A DNA stretch of 64,000 nucleotides from Bacillota bacterium. Lineage in GTDB: Bacteria > Bacillota > UBA4882 > UBA8346. The notes under the pieces are model-generated. The model did not search any database and was not told the DNA's origin. It saw nothing but the letters and a program-made list of their open reading frames with translations. The first letter of the stretch is position 1. Each line of letters starts with the position of its first letter. The stretch covers positions 62,001 through 126,000 of the forward strand of contig JAEVYU010000056.1 in the NCBI GenBank assembly GCA_023392595.1. The letters are read 5' to 3'. Both the position numbers and the translations under genes were made by a program. Shown here piece after piece: positions 45,141-53,666 of the stretch.

Positions 45141-46016
45141 TTAACCCTTAACGGACCCTGCCAAAATTCCCCTGACAAAGTACTTCTGAAAACTCAGGAA
45201 AATAATGAGCGGTAAAAGCATGGAGGCAAAAGCGGCCGGAGTCATGATATTCCATCCGGAGTCAAGCGATCCCAGCAAGCTGGTCAATCTCACGGTTAAA
45301 GGGCTTAAAGCGGGATCACCCAGGACTACCATGGCTACCAGCAAATCGTTCCAGATCCAAAGAAATTGAAAAATCGCCAAACTGGCGAACACCGGTTTTG
45401 ACATCGGCGCAATTAAAATGGAGAAGATTTCGAAATGGTTGGCCCCGTCGATTTTGGCGGCTTCAATAAGGGAATACGGCAGTTGGCCGAAATAATTGCG
45501 AAAAAGATAAATGCATAACGGCAAGCCGAAGGCAGTGTGCGCCAGCCAGATGCCGGGAAATGTCCCATTGAGGCGCAGGCCTTTTAAGGTCAGCAGCACC
45601 GGAACCAGGACCGTTTGCAGCGGTACAATCTGCATGGCGATGATCGCGATAAAGAGCAACTTGCGGCCGGGAAATTTATAAAAAGAAAGCGGATAAGCGG
45701 CAAAGGCGCCGACGATAATCGGTAAAACCGTGGCCGGTAGGGTAATGAAGAGGGAGTTCAGAAATCCTCCGCCAATACCTTTGCTGGTGAAAACCACTTG
45801 ATAATTATCCAAAGTAAACCTTCCGGGATGCAGAAACGCGGACCACCAGCCCGAAGTCAGCATATCGCCCACCGGCCGCAGGGAACTGACAAACAACATC
45901 ACGGTGGGAGTTAACCATAACAATACCATCACCAGCAGACTGGCATTGACAATGATTTTACTCCAGTTAAGGCGGTAGGGATTGATTCTTTTTCGAATAT
46001 CCTCCTGGACGAACAT
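45141..46016 (-). CDS. ABC sugar permease, MalG type (operon 2)
   Basis: 291 residues with about six membrane segments. The EAA loop reads EAAKIDGANHFEIFSILIAP and the end FVRGILAGSVKG is typical. The ATG at 46016 has AAAGGAGG 9 nt upstream, so the longer frame to 46061 is not used. It follows the MalF-type gene by 16 nt and precedes the phosphorylase by 41 nt. Confidence 0.92.
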   Translation of the reverse strand: MFVQEDIRKRINPYRLNWSKIIVNASLLVMVLLWLTPTVMLFVSSLRPVGDMLTSGWWSAFLHPGRFTLDNYQVVFTSKGIGGGFLNSLFITLPATVLPIIVGAFAAYPLSFYKFPGRKLLFIAIIAMQIVPLQTVLVPVLLTLKGLRLNGTFPGIWLAHTAFGLPLCIYLFRNYFGQLPYSLIEAAKIDGANHFEIFSILIAPMSKPVFASLAIFQFLWIWNDLLVAMVVLGDPALSPLTVRLTSLLGSLDSGWNIMTPAAFASMLLPLIIFLSFQKYFVRGILAGSVKG

Positions 46017-46032
46017 TACACTTCCTCCTTTG

Positions 46033-47214
46033 TTATTCCCGGACGGTTTCTTCATAAGCAAGATTACGAATATTCATCACCAATATGGGGGTCACTGCGA
46101 TGAACAACACCACAGCCATAGCCGAGGCATACTGAAAATTGTTCAGATTAAAAGCGGTAACATAAATCCGGTTCGCAATGACTTCACTGGAGTTAAAAGG
46201 TCCACCCTGGGTCAGCGCGTAAATAATATCAAACACCTTCAGCACCCACATGATCATCTGGGTGATCACCAGGACGATGGTCGAGCGGATCACCGGAATC
46301 TCAATCTTAAAAAATATCCCGATATTTCCCGCTCCTTCAATACGGGCCATTTCAATCAATTCCACCGGAACCGATTTTAAGGCCGCGCTGAAAATGACCG
46401 TGCAAAATCCGACCTGCATCCATACGGCTGCAAATATCACCGCAATATTCACCAAGTCCGGCCTTCCCAAAAAGGCGATGCCTTCGAAAGGCCCCGGCGC
46501 CAGGAGATGAAGCTGCTGCAACAAAGTGAGGAAACCATGGATCAGCGCATTGACCGTACCGGTATGGATATCTTTAAAATACATGAAATTCCAAATCACC
46601 GCCGAAGCTGCCCCGGAAATCGCCATCGGCAAAAATATGACGGTTTTGGCCAACGTTGACCAGGGAACCTTGTCAGCCAGGGTGGCAATGAATAAACCGA
46701 AAACCACGGTCAAAATTGTAAAAACCACCAGCCAAATAAGATTGTTTTTAAAAGCGGTCAACATGGCGCTGTCGTGAATCATTTCCCGGTAATTCTTTAA
46801 GCCCGCAAACTGCTGGCCCCCGTCTTCCCCCTGGCAGGATGTATTGATGGCGAGGGTCATCATCTCAGCCGTTTCTTTCACGGTCATATCGCCGTTCAGA
46901 TCACCCGGCGCGATATGAATCTGATACTCTTTGGCATAACTATCGACGACTTGACGCCAATGGGGCAGCTGTTCAATGAAATCCCCGGAATTCACTTCCC
47001 GGCCGCCAGCTTTCTGCAAATCATCCATAAATTGCCGGCGGAATTCGCTCTCGCTGAAAGTTACAGGTTGATGCAAGCTTAGGTAAAAGGTTTGGATAGT
47101 GGGTATCACCAAAAATATCAAAATAAGAATGATGGCCGGTAAAAGCCACAAATAATAACCGAGCCATTCGTAGCAGTGTGTTCCCTTGGGTCTTGCCGTT
47201 TTTGCAATGCCCAT
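46033..47214 (-). CDS. ABC sugar permease, MalF type, with EF-hand-like loop
   Basis: About 393 residues, longer than the usual ~300. After the first membrane segment (YYLWLLPAIILILIFLVIP) there is an insert of ~100 residues in the outside-facing loop, as in enteric MalF. It contains PGDLNGDMTVKETAEMM, which fits the D-x-N-x-D-x-T calcium loop of dockerin/EF-hand motifs. The EAA loop is EMARIEGAGNIGIFFKIEIP. The ATG at 47214 lies 7 nt after AAGGAG; the adjoining ATG at 47217 is also possible. Frames further upstream run into the hairpin and are not gene-like. Confidence 0.9.
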   Translation of the reverse strand: MGIAKTARPKGTHCYEWLGYYLWLLPAIILILIFLVIPTIQTFYLSLHQPVTFSESEFRRQFMDDLQKAGGREVNSGDFIEQLPHWRQVVDSYAKEYQIHIAPGDLNGDMTVKETAEMMTLAINTSCQGEDGGQQFAGLKNYREMIHDSAMLTAFKNNLIWLVVFTILTVVFGLFIATLADKVPWSTLAKTVIFLPMAISGAASAVIWNFMYFKDIHTGTVNALIHGFLTLLQQLHLLAPGPFEGIAFLGRPDLVNIAVIFAAVWMQVGFCTVIFSAALKSVPVELIEMARIEGAGNIGIFFKIEIPVIRSTIVLVITQMIMWVLKVFDIIYALTQGGPFNSSEVIANRIYVTAFNLNNFQYASAMAVVLFIAVTPILVMNIRNLAYEETVRE

Positions 47215-47237
47215 CATATCACTCCTTGAAAATAGCA

Positions 47238-47356
47238 AGGGGCGCGGCAAGCGGATTGATGTCCATGAGATATACAATATATTGCATCCCGGCGGAAACC
47301 GCAAATCCTTATATATTGTATATCTCAATCGAATCTTTTCTTTTGCAACAGCCCCT
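47238..47356. other. large hairpin between binding protein and permease
   Basis: A 16-bp perfect dyad, GAGATATACAATATAT (47267-47282) and its complement at 47311-47326, with AGGGGC (47238-47243)/GCCCCT (47351-47356) outside. No T-run follows. As in operon 1, a stem-loop between these genes could stabilise the binding-protein mRNA and lower permease expression. Confidence 0.75.
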
Positions 47357-47371
47357 AGCCATTCTTTTTCA

Positions 47372-48625
47372 TTAATAATTCTTCTTGGCCAATTCTTCCA
47401 TTTTGGCTAATATGGAGTCAAGCTTGGATGGGTCTTGGATATATTGCTTGCAAGCATCCCAAAAACCGCCCTGATTTCCCACTGCGGAAGGCATTAAATC
47501 CGAACCGTCAAACACATAGGTTTCAGCCTGGGTTAAGATACGGGCGGAATTTTTATTGACGATATTGGGATAGTGGTTTAATGAAACCCCTTTATTCTGG
47601 GAAAGGAAACCATTTTGGGCCGCGATCTCGTTTGCTTGAACTGAAGTCAAAAATTTCATTAACTTTTTAACCGCCGGTTTATCGGAGAAGGCGACAAACA
47701 CATCGGCCCCGCCTACCACGGGAACCCCATACTTGGGATTGATTTCCGGGAAAGCGAAGAAATCCATGTCTTCCCCTAACTTGACGTTAGGAAGCTGGGA
47801 AGTCACGATACCGCCCATGAAGTCGCCTTCATAATACATGTAGGCTTTGGGATTTTCCTGAAATACGGCGACGGCTGCGTTTTGGAACGTTGTGGCCAGG
47901 GTACCGTCAATCCCACCGGCAAGGTTTTTGGGATCGCCGACGATTTCTCCCCAGGTTTGAAAGGCTTTTTTGACAGCCGGATGAGTCCAGGCAATCTCGT
48001 GGTCAATCCACTTTTGATAGAGATCGGGACCGGCTGTGCGGATCATAATGTTTTCAATCCAATCACTCAGCGGCCAGCCGATATCCGAACCAATCGACCA
48101 CGGCGTTTTTCCGGCGGCCACGATCTTCTTATCCAAGGCGATTAATTCATTCCAAGTTTTAGGAACGGCCCAGCCGTTTTTCTTGAATTCCTTCGGGTTG
48201 TACCAGATGACCGACTTATTGGCCACCTTAAAGTATACGCCATACAACTTCCCGCCGTAACTGCCCAGGCTAACCCAGGTTTTGGCATAGTTTTTCAGAT
48301 CGTTTTTGGAAAGATAGCTTAAAGGCCGAAGTTGGCCTTGTTTGGCCAGTTCCTGCAGTTTCCCCGGGTTGGGTAAAATGGCGATATCCGGAAGGGTTTT
48401 GGCTTTGACCGCAGTCGCCAGAACCGCGTTGAGGTCACGGGTGGTGTTAAAAGTCACCTTTACCCCCGCAGCATCGGCAATCTTCATAAAAGTGTCCAAT
48501 TCACCACCACCCCAAGTTCCGGTAATGGTAATGGTTGGATTTTCCCCGAATACACCCGGGGTTACCCAAAGCATTCCAAGCAACACCAAGACAAACAAGC
48601 AACCCATTATTTTTTTCCTTTTCAT
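47372..48625 (-). CDS. extracellular sugar-binding protein (operon 2)
   Basis: 417 residues. Signal peptide ~1-27 (KIMGCLFVLVLLGMLWVTPG, ending VFGEN). Mature SBP_bac_1 fold: GTWGGGELDTFMKIADAAGV, NKSVIWYNPKEFKKNGWAVP, DMDFFAFPEINPKYG. No proper lipobox is seen. AAGGAGTGTGGGAGT precedes the ATG. First gene of operon 2; promoter and LacI-type sites lie at 48655-48757. Confidence 0.92.
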   Translation of the reverse strand: MKRKKIMGCLFVLVLLGMLWVTPGVFGENPTITITGTWGGGELDTFMKIADAAGVKVTFNTTRDLNAVLATAVKAKTLPDIAILPNPGKLQELAKQGQLRPLSYLSKNDLKNYAKTWVSLGSYGGKLYGVYFKVANKSVIWYNPKEFKKNGWAVPKTWNELIALDKKIVAAGKTPWSIGSDIGWPLSDWIENIMIRTAGPDLYQKWIDHEIAWTHPAVKKAFQTWGEIVGDPKNLAGGIDGTLATTFQNAAVAVFQENPKAYMYYEGDFMGGIVTSQLPNVKLGEDMDFFAFPEINPKYGVPVVGGADVFVAFSDKPAVKKLMKFLTSVQANEIAAQNGFLSQNKGVSLNHYPNIVNKNSARILTQAETYVFDGSDLMPSAVGNQGGFWDACKQYIQDPSKLDSILAKMEELAKKNY

Positions 48626-48654
48626 ACTCCCACACTCCTTCGATGGATTGATTC

Positions 48655-48666
48655 GGAATCGTTTCC
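48655..48666. promoter_or_regulatory. second LacI-type site (operon 2)
   Basis: GGAATCGTTTCC, a near-palindrome with the central CG, between the promoter and the binding-protein start. It could pair with the site at 48738 for cooperative repression. Confidence 0.5.
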
Positions 48667-48728
48667 AAAAAGAGCCGAGGTCCCTCCCCGAACATTAACT
48701 TTTCAGGGGAAACAATTCCCTCCTTTCC

Positions 48729-48757
48729 ATCTTAATAGAAACGTTTCCAATTGTCAA
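48729..48757 (-). promoter_or_regulatory. promoter of operon 2 with embedded operator
   Basis: Minus-strand -35 TTGACA (48752-48757), 17-nt spacer, -10 TAAGAT (48729-48734). The palindrome GAAACGTTTC (48738-48747) fills the spacer, so a bound LacI protein would exclude RNA polymerase. Confidence 0.8.
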
Positions 48758-48803
48758 CCTCTAAGCTTCGAATTCAATTTCTCCCGCCGTCAGGATATTC
48801 ATT

Positions 48804-49454
48804 TCATGTACATGCTACGATCTCCGCCACGGTGATTTGCGCCAAATCGCCGGCATTCCAGTCCGCCTGCTGGTCTTTGGCGGCCTCTCCAACTCCCAAT
48901 ACCCGCATGCCTCCTAAAATCGCCGCCTCCACCCCTGCTTTTGCATCTTCAACAACCAAACAGTTTCCGGGGAGGATTCCCAATCGCTGCGCCGCGCGGA
49001 GAAAGACTTCCGGATCCGGTTTACTGCGGGATATGTCATTGCCATCCACCGTGACATCAAAATATTGATCCAGGCCGATTTGTTTTAAAATCAGGGGACT
49101 GTTCTTGCTGGAAGAGCCGATGGCAATCTTCAACTTATGGCTTTTGGCTTCTGCGAGAAATTGACGAACGCCGGGAAGAATATGTTCCGGGGTAAGGGAT
49201 TGAATGAGTTCCTGGTAATAAGAATTTTTCCTGGTTGCCATTTGCAGTTTTTCCGGTTCTTCATAGCGTCGGACAGACTTTTCCAAGAGAATTTCCAGGC
49301 TTTGCATGCGGCTAACACCGCGTAATCTCTGATTAATGTCTTTATCAAAATAAATCCCCTCTTCATCGGCCAAACGTTTCCATGCCTGATAATGAAACTC
49401 ATCGGTCGATACAATCACTCCGTCCAGATCGAATATAATCGCCTCAATACTCAT
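48804..49454 (-). CDS. pgmB: beta-phosphoglucomutase (operon 2)
   Basis: 216 residues. HAD fold with nucleophile D9 and acid/base D11 in IIFDLDGVIVSTDEFHYQAW. The cap has RLRGVSRMQSLEILL and the core has IGSSSKNSP, SRSKPDPEVFL and LVVEDAKAGVEAA. It converts beta-glucose 1-phosphate from the GH65 phosphorylase to glucose 6-phosphate. It lies between the LacI gene and the operon promoter, 43 nt after the LacI stop, with GGAGAAGGAG before its ATG. So it is transcribed with the LacI gene, separately from the importer genes. Confidence 0.92.
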   Translation of the reverse strand: MSIEAIIFDLDGVIVSTDEFHYQAWKRLADEEGIYFDKDINQRLRGVSRMQSLEILLEKSVRRYEEPEKLQMATRKNSYYQELIQSLTPEHILPGVRQFLAEAKSHKLKIAIGSSSKNSPLILKQIGLDQYFDVTVDGNDISRSKPDPEVFLRAAQRLGILPGNCLVVEDAKAGVEAAILGGMRVLGVGEAAKDQQADWNAGDLAQITVAEIVACT

Positions 49455-49497
49455 GCTTTTCTCCTTCTCCTTCTCCTACCATCGCTTTAATGTGGAA

Positions 49498-50472
49498 TTA
49501 GGTTGATCTTACAATTAATTCAGGGTGAATGCATTTCTGCAAAATTTTATTATCGGCTCCCAAAATCAGGTTAATCATTTGCCTGGCCCCCTCTAAGCCC
49601 AACTTGTAGGCGGGTTGCCGGATGGTGGTCAGTTTTAAATATTTGGAGGGCATGGTATCGTCATAACCGATGATGCTGACCGGGCCGCCCCATTCCTCAA
49701 TCGCATTCAGGCCTCCATAGGCAAATTCATCACAATAGAAAAAAATACCGTCGATTTCATGATTTTGCAGTATCTCTTTGGTCAGGTAATAGGATTCCTT
49801 TTCATAGATATCAAAAGGCATTTCTTCCTGGATGTCGATTAATTTTTGGCACACCGGCTCGATATTTTGTTCTTTCAGTTTATCCATGAAACCGGAGACT
49901 CGTCTTTCGGATTGCTGATTATGGGTATTTTCTCCCACAAAAGCGATTTTTTTAACGCCTTTGGATAATAAATAAGCCCCCGCCATTCCTCCGCCCATAT
50001 AATTATCAAGGTAAATGGAGTTTACATCTTCCTCAAAATAATCCAGGTATACGAAGGGAATCCGGCTGATTTTCAATTGCCTTTTTTCTTCCGCAGTCAT
50101 TTTGGTCGAAACATTGAGAATTCCGGCTAAATTTTCAAAGGGAATCCGGTTAAAAACATTGCTGCGGTCATAGCCCATGTTGAAGACCAACAGATTATAA
50201 TGGGATTGTTGTAAACCGTAATAAACCCCCCTTAAAATTTCATAGAAAAAGGGATGAATTGCGGTTGTAAAGATGACTCCAATGGTGGGCTGGGAATAAT
50301 CACCTTTGACCAAGCTTCTGGCGGTCTTGTTGGGCTTATATTGCAGTTTTCTGGAGACCTCCAGCACTTTTTCCATTGTTTCCGGAGAGACGTTTTTCCC
50401 GCCATTTAACGCCCTGGATGCAGTCCCCACCCCGACTCCCGCCAATTTGGCAACTTCTTTAATCGTGGACAT
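49498..50472 (-). CDS. LacI-family transcription regulator (operon 2)
   Basis: 324 residues. HTH MSTIKEVAKLAGVGVGTASR and hinge are followed by the sugar-sensing domain (GVIFTTAIHPFFYEILRGVY, VSIIGYDDTMPSKYLKLTTI). The ATG at 50472 follows GGGAGGAAGGAA; the longer frame to 50613 is not homologous. It probably represses operon 2 and, through 50501-50514, itself. Paralogous in role to the regulator at 2702, but the operator sequences differ (AAACGTTT with GG/CC flanks here, AAAACGTTTT there), so cross-talk is possible but not certain. Confidence 0.92.
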   Translation of the reverse strand: MSTIKEVAKLAGVGVGTASRALNGGKNVSPETMEKVLEVSRKLQYKPNKTARSLVKGDYSQPTIGVIFTTAIHPFFYEILRGVYYGLQQSHYNLLVFNMGYDRSNVFNRIPFENLAGILNVSTKMTAEEKRQLKISRIPFVYLDYFEEDVNSIYLDNYMGGGMAGAYLLSKGVKKIAFVGENTHNQQSERRVSGFMDKLKEQNIEPVCQKLIDIQEEMPFDIYEKESYYLTKEILQNHEIDGIFFYCDEFAYGGLNAIEEWGGPVSIIGYDDTMPSKYLKLTTIRQPAYKLGLEGARQMINLILGADNKILQKCIHPELIVRST

Positions 50473-50500
50473 TTCCTTCCTCCCTTTGTCATTATTGTAA

Positions 50501-50514
50501 TGGAAATGTTTCCA
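50501..50514. promoter_or_regulatory. LacI-type operator before the LacI gene
   Basis: TGGAAATGTTTCCA has perfect arms TGGAAA/TTTCCA. It lies 29 nt upstream of the regulator's start, suggesting autoregulation. Confidence 0.65.
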
Positions 50515-50545
50515 TTTTACAAGATGATCCCAGTTCCAACATAAA

Positions 50546-50577
50546 AATAAAAGGCCGCCAGGACGAGGCCTTTTATT
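50546..50577. terminator. bidirectional terminator
   Basis: ATAAAAGGCC pairs with GGCCTTTTAT around an 11-nt loop. It follows the AlkZ-related gene on the minus strand and separates it from the LacI promoter region. Confidence 0.7.
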
Positions 50578-50658
50578 AATTTTCCCTTTTCGGCGTTTCA
50601 GGCATAGTTCCAATAACCATGCTTACCATGGAATGAATGTATCAAGATTCAGCCGGAG

Positions 50659-51495
50659 TCAATCCGTCGCAACCCTGAACCATATTGAGGGTTGGCTCTC
50701 CATTCCCACTTCTTCGATGCGTCTTTCCGCTTTTAACTGCGCGATACCCTGCTCCAATTCCGCCGGCTGCCAGCGCAGGATGGAGCGAAGCTTGCGTTCC
50801 GGGGCAGCATAGCAATTTTGAAGAGTCTGCCAAAGAAGATTCATTTTGGCTTCTTCCTTCGAAGGGAGCTGGGCAAGGACTTTTTGGGGCGCCTGGCGTT
50901 CCACCAAATCCCAGGTGTGCAGGGTCCAACCTTCGAGGGAACCTCCGGCTACAGTCAGATAAAACCGGGATTGTAATTTTTCAAGCGTAGCGGTAAAACG
51001 GGTCCGTTTATCGCCAAAGAGACTTTTGGCCCTCCGCCACAATTCCCGGGAATCAATAGGTCCAAAACTTTCCACCAGATGGTATAAATCCCGTTCCGTT
51101 TTGTCCAGTCTGCCGTTTTCATATTCATAATCGGGGTCGCCTTCCGGTCCGTAGACTTTTAAAAATGAAGGGTATAGATCCCAGCTGATGAAGGTGCCCC
51201 GGCCATGAATCAGTTTGGTATAGGCGCAACGTCGATTGCCGGGAAGGGTTTCTTTCCAGGCCCAGGCCCGGTCGGTAATGGCGAATCCTCCCCAGGGGGC
51301 TGCGTCATCGGCCCTCGATAAACTCGGTAACGGAATGTCCTCGACCGGCATCAGCAGCACAAATCCCCGCTCATTGATAAAACGGCAGGCCTCTTCATCA
51401 TTATGAATCTTTCTTCCGTCATTCAAACGGTTCAGTTTATCCTGGGCTTCTCTGACTGCCGCAAGGGTTAATACCCGTTCCTGCTTTATCTGCAT
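50659..51495 (-). CDS. AlkZ-related winged-helix protein
   Basis: 278 residues. The pattern CRFINERGFVLLMPVEDIPL, then WKETLPGNRRCAYTKLIHGRGTF near the middle, matches proteins annotated as AlkZ-related (YcaQ-like, HTH_42 superfamily). A winged-helix segment is likely at ~130-190 (DLYHLVESFGPIDSRELWRR). True AlkZ is an interstrand-crosslink DNA glycosylase; I cannot confirm its QxQ catalytic motif here, so activity is unproved. It is transcribed alone, with a terminator after it. Confidence 0.7.
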   Translation of the reverse strand: MQIKQERVLTLAAVREAQDKLNRLNDGRKIHNDEEACRFINERGFVLLMPVEDIPLPSLSRADDAAPWGGFAITDRAWAWKETLPGNRRCAYTKLIHGRGTFISWDLYPSFLKVYGPEGDPDYEYENGRLDKTERDLYHLVESFGPIDSRELWRRAKSLFGDKRTRFTATLEKLQSRFYLTVAGGSLEGWTLHTWDLVERQAPQKVLAQLPSKEEAKMNLLWQTLQNCYAAPERKLRSILRWQPAELEQGIAQLKAERRIEEVGMESQPSIWFRVATD

Positions 51496-51585
51496 GATAA
51501 ACCACCCTATCGGATAATGATAACTGTAATTTATCTTATCACAATTGGGCTATCCTTGCCAGGTTCATCAAAACCTCCCGGAGGC

Positions 51586-51617
51586 AAAGAAAAAGAGCAG
51601 TTCTGCTCTTTTTCTTT
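51586..51617. terminator. bidirectional terminator after spoIIR
   Basis: 15-bp perfect stem AAAGAAAAAGAGCAG with its complement and a 2-nt loop, giving A- and T-rich flanks on both strands. It lies 30 nt past the spoIIR stop. Confidence 0.85.
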
Positions 51618-51646
51618 AAAATCATCAATCATATAAAGTCCTATAA

Positions 51647-52288
51647 TTATAGAAGTCCAAAATATGTACCCCAGCCTTTCCAAAAATGATCCATCGATAA
51701 TCCTTTTTGGTTTAGCAGCTTTTCAAGGGTAGCCCAATGATATTCCACTTTGTATTCCTCAGCGGGGAGGCTTTTTCGGAAACTCGGCGCATCCTTCTCC
51801 AATAAGCAGAGAGGGGGATATAATACGCACCACCAGTTCTTCCCATTCCCTTTTCCTAAAGTCACCCGCAGCCCTTTGTATTCTCCTGCCGGTAAAACAC
51901 CAAACGGATATACCCGCTGGGGAAACTCAAACTTGCCAAGCTGTACTGTTACCGGAAGGTGCTGCCCGTTTCGGGCTAGTTCCCGCTCTGCAGTTTGTTT
52001 GAGTAATGGCAAATGACCCGATAAAATCTTTTCAGCCTGTTTGGGGTCTTCCACTTTGATCAATAACGGCTCGGTAACTTGAATAATTCTGTCTCTGACC
52101 CTTAATTTGATTGCCTGATCCTTTTGGGAATCACTGTTGGCGATCACATGGAGACGGATAAGATTGGAATGGTTATAGGTTTCGATAATCGGCTCTGCAA
52201 ACCGGGCCATAACGGAACTAAGTCCTCCAACAACAGTAAAAAATATTATAATCAACCCGGAGGTCAATAAACGGTACTTTAACGACAT
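51647..52288 (-). CDS. spoIIR: stage II sporulation protein R
   Basis: 213 residues. SpoIIR is made in the forespore under sigma-F, exported, and triggers SpoIIGA to process pro-sigma-E in the mother cell. A membrane or signal segment covers ~8-28 (LTSGLIIIFFTVVGGLSSVM). The family core IRLHVIANSDSQKDQAIKLR and VRDRI, then GEYKGLRVTLGKGNGKNWWC and VLYPPLCLL, is complete. It is directly after sigG, 37 nt away, an arrangement supporting a sporulation role. Confidence 0.95.
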   Translation of the reverse strand: MSLKYRLLTSGLIIIFFTVVGGLSSVMARFAEPIIETYNHSNLIRLHVIANSDSQKDQAIKLRVRDRIIQVTEPLLIKVEDPKQAEKILSGHLPLLKQTAERELARNGQHLPVTVQLGKFEFPQRVYPFGVLPAGEYKGLRVTLGKGNGKNWWCVLYPPLCLLEKDAPSFRKSLPAEEYKVEYHWATLEKLLNQKGLSMDHFWKGWGTYFGLL

Positions 52289-52325
52289 TTCAATTGTTCA
52301 CCCCATATATCTATCAACGCCGAAG

Positions 52326-53111
52326 CTATTCATTGCCGGCTACATAGCGTTTCATGTGTTTAAGAGCATTTTTTTCAAGTCTGGAAACTTGAGCTTGAGA
52401 AATGCCTATCTCTTCAGCGACTTCCATTTGGGTCCGGCCATCAAAAAAGCGCATTTCTAAAATAAGTTTCTCCCGATCGTTGAGTTTGTTCATTGCTTCC
52501 TTGATGGATAGACCTTCCAACCACTGGCCGTCAATATGACGTTCGTCACTGATTTGGTCCATTACAAAAATCGGATCGCCACCATCATGATAAATCGGTT
52601 CAAATAGAGAGATAGGTTCCTGAATCGCATCCAGCGCAAAAACGACTTCTTCCCGCGGAACCTTAAGTTCTTCGGCGATTTCAGCCACAGTCGGTTCTTT
52701 GGAATTTTTGCTGACCAAGGCATCTCTGACCTGAAGCGCTTTATAGGCAATATCCCGCAGGGAACGACTGACTCGAAGCGGATTATTATCCCGTAAATAA
52801 CGGCGAATCTCGCCGATAATCATTGGCACTGCATAGGTTGAAAATTTTACATTCTGTGAAAGATCAAAGTTGTCAATGGCTTTCATCAATCCGATACAAC
52901 CCACCTGGAACAAGTCGTCCACAAATTCACCGCGGTTATTAAAGCGCTGAATGACGCTTAAAACCAAACGAAGATTACCCTGAATCAATTCTTCCCTGGC
53001 GGAACGGTCGCCGGATTGCAATCTCTGTAATAAGTCCCGCATTTTACTACCGGATAAGACGGGAAGTTTTGCCGTATTAACCCCGCAAATTTCGACTTTA
53101 TTCACCAGCAT
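52326..53111 (-). CDS. sigG: RNA polymerase sporulation sigma factor SigG
   Basis: 261 residues. Late forespore sigma factor. The N-terminus NKVEICGVNTAKLPVLSGSK is diagnostic of SigG. Region 2 (LRLVLSVIQRFNNRGEFVDD) and region 4 (NDREKLILEMRFFDGRTQME, VAEEIGISQAQVSRLEKNAL) are complete. ATG at 53111 is 12 nt from AGGAG; a TTG 12 nt upstream overlaps that site. The 360 bp before it hold only the tRNA-Leu promoter. Confidence 0.97.
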   Translation of the reverse strand: MLVNKVEICGVNTAKLPVLSGSKMRDLLQRLQSGDRSAREELIQGNLRLVLSVIQRFNNRGEFVDDLFQVGCIGLMKAIDNFDLSQNVKFSTYAVPMIIGEIRRYLRDNNPLRVSRSLRDIAYKALQVRDALVSKNSKEPTVAEIAEELKVPREEVVFALDAIQEPISLFEPIYHDGGDPIFVMDQISDERHIDGQWLEGLSIKEAMNKLNDREKLILEMRFFDGRTQMEVAEEIGISQAQVSRLEKNALKHMKRYVAGNE

Positions 53112-53404
53112 CCAGCCAATCAACTCCTACAAAACGAACTTTTGACGCGTCTAAGAGTGATTATTGCCACGGATAGCATGTTTTATACCCATTTGTTAAT
53201 TTCCCCAGCTAAACCCGGGTGACAATTTCTTTGATTTTGACTAAATTCCACCAATAATCTTCAAAAAGTTCGGTGGATTCCAGAATCTGTCTTTTAAAGA
53301 TTCATAATCAATTTACCAGGTAAAAACGTTCAAATTATTAAGTAACGCTTATTTATAATGCCATGTAAAAGGCCAAACGGGATTGGGCCATTTAAAAATA
53401 ACAA

Positions 53405-53433
53405 TTGACATCCGAATCAATCCCCTTTATAAT
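53405..53433 (+). promoter_or_regulatory. consensus promoter of tRNA-Leu
   Basis: Perfect TTGACA (53405-53410), 17-nt spacer, perfect TATAAT (53428-53433). It reads into tRNA-Leu 40 bp downstream. Confidence 0.93.
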
Positions 53434-53473
53434 ATTTAATAGTCAGCACGTACGCCATAGGCGTGCGAGAAAT

Positions 53474-53556
53474 GCCCAGGTGGCGGAACTGGCAGACGCG
53501 TACGTTTGAGGGGCGTATGGGCAACCGTACCGGTTCAAGTCCGGTCCTGGGCACCA
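53474..53556 (+). tRNA. tRNA-Leu (anticodon GAG)
   Basis: 83-nt class II tRNA with encoded CCA. Acceptor GCCCAGG/CCTGGGC. The anticodon stem TACGT/GCGTA carries loop TTGAGGG (anticodon GAG). There is a short variable arm (TGGGCAACCGTA) and the T arm CCGG-TTCAAGT-CCGG. Confidence 0.95.
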
Positions 53557-53569
53557 AATCTAAATTTAA

Positions 53570-53596
53570 AAGCAGCCGAAATGGGCTGCTTTTTTG
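53570..53596 (+). terminator. terminator after tRNA-Leu
   Basis: AAGCAGCC / GGCTGCTT stem with a 5-nt loop and a TTTTTTG tail. Confidence 0.9.
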
Positions 53597-53666
53597 TTGC
53601 ATATTTTTTATAATGTTCAAACATCAATGGGGTACTACCATTTCTTCCTTGCCTTCCTTTTGGATC

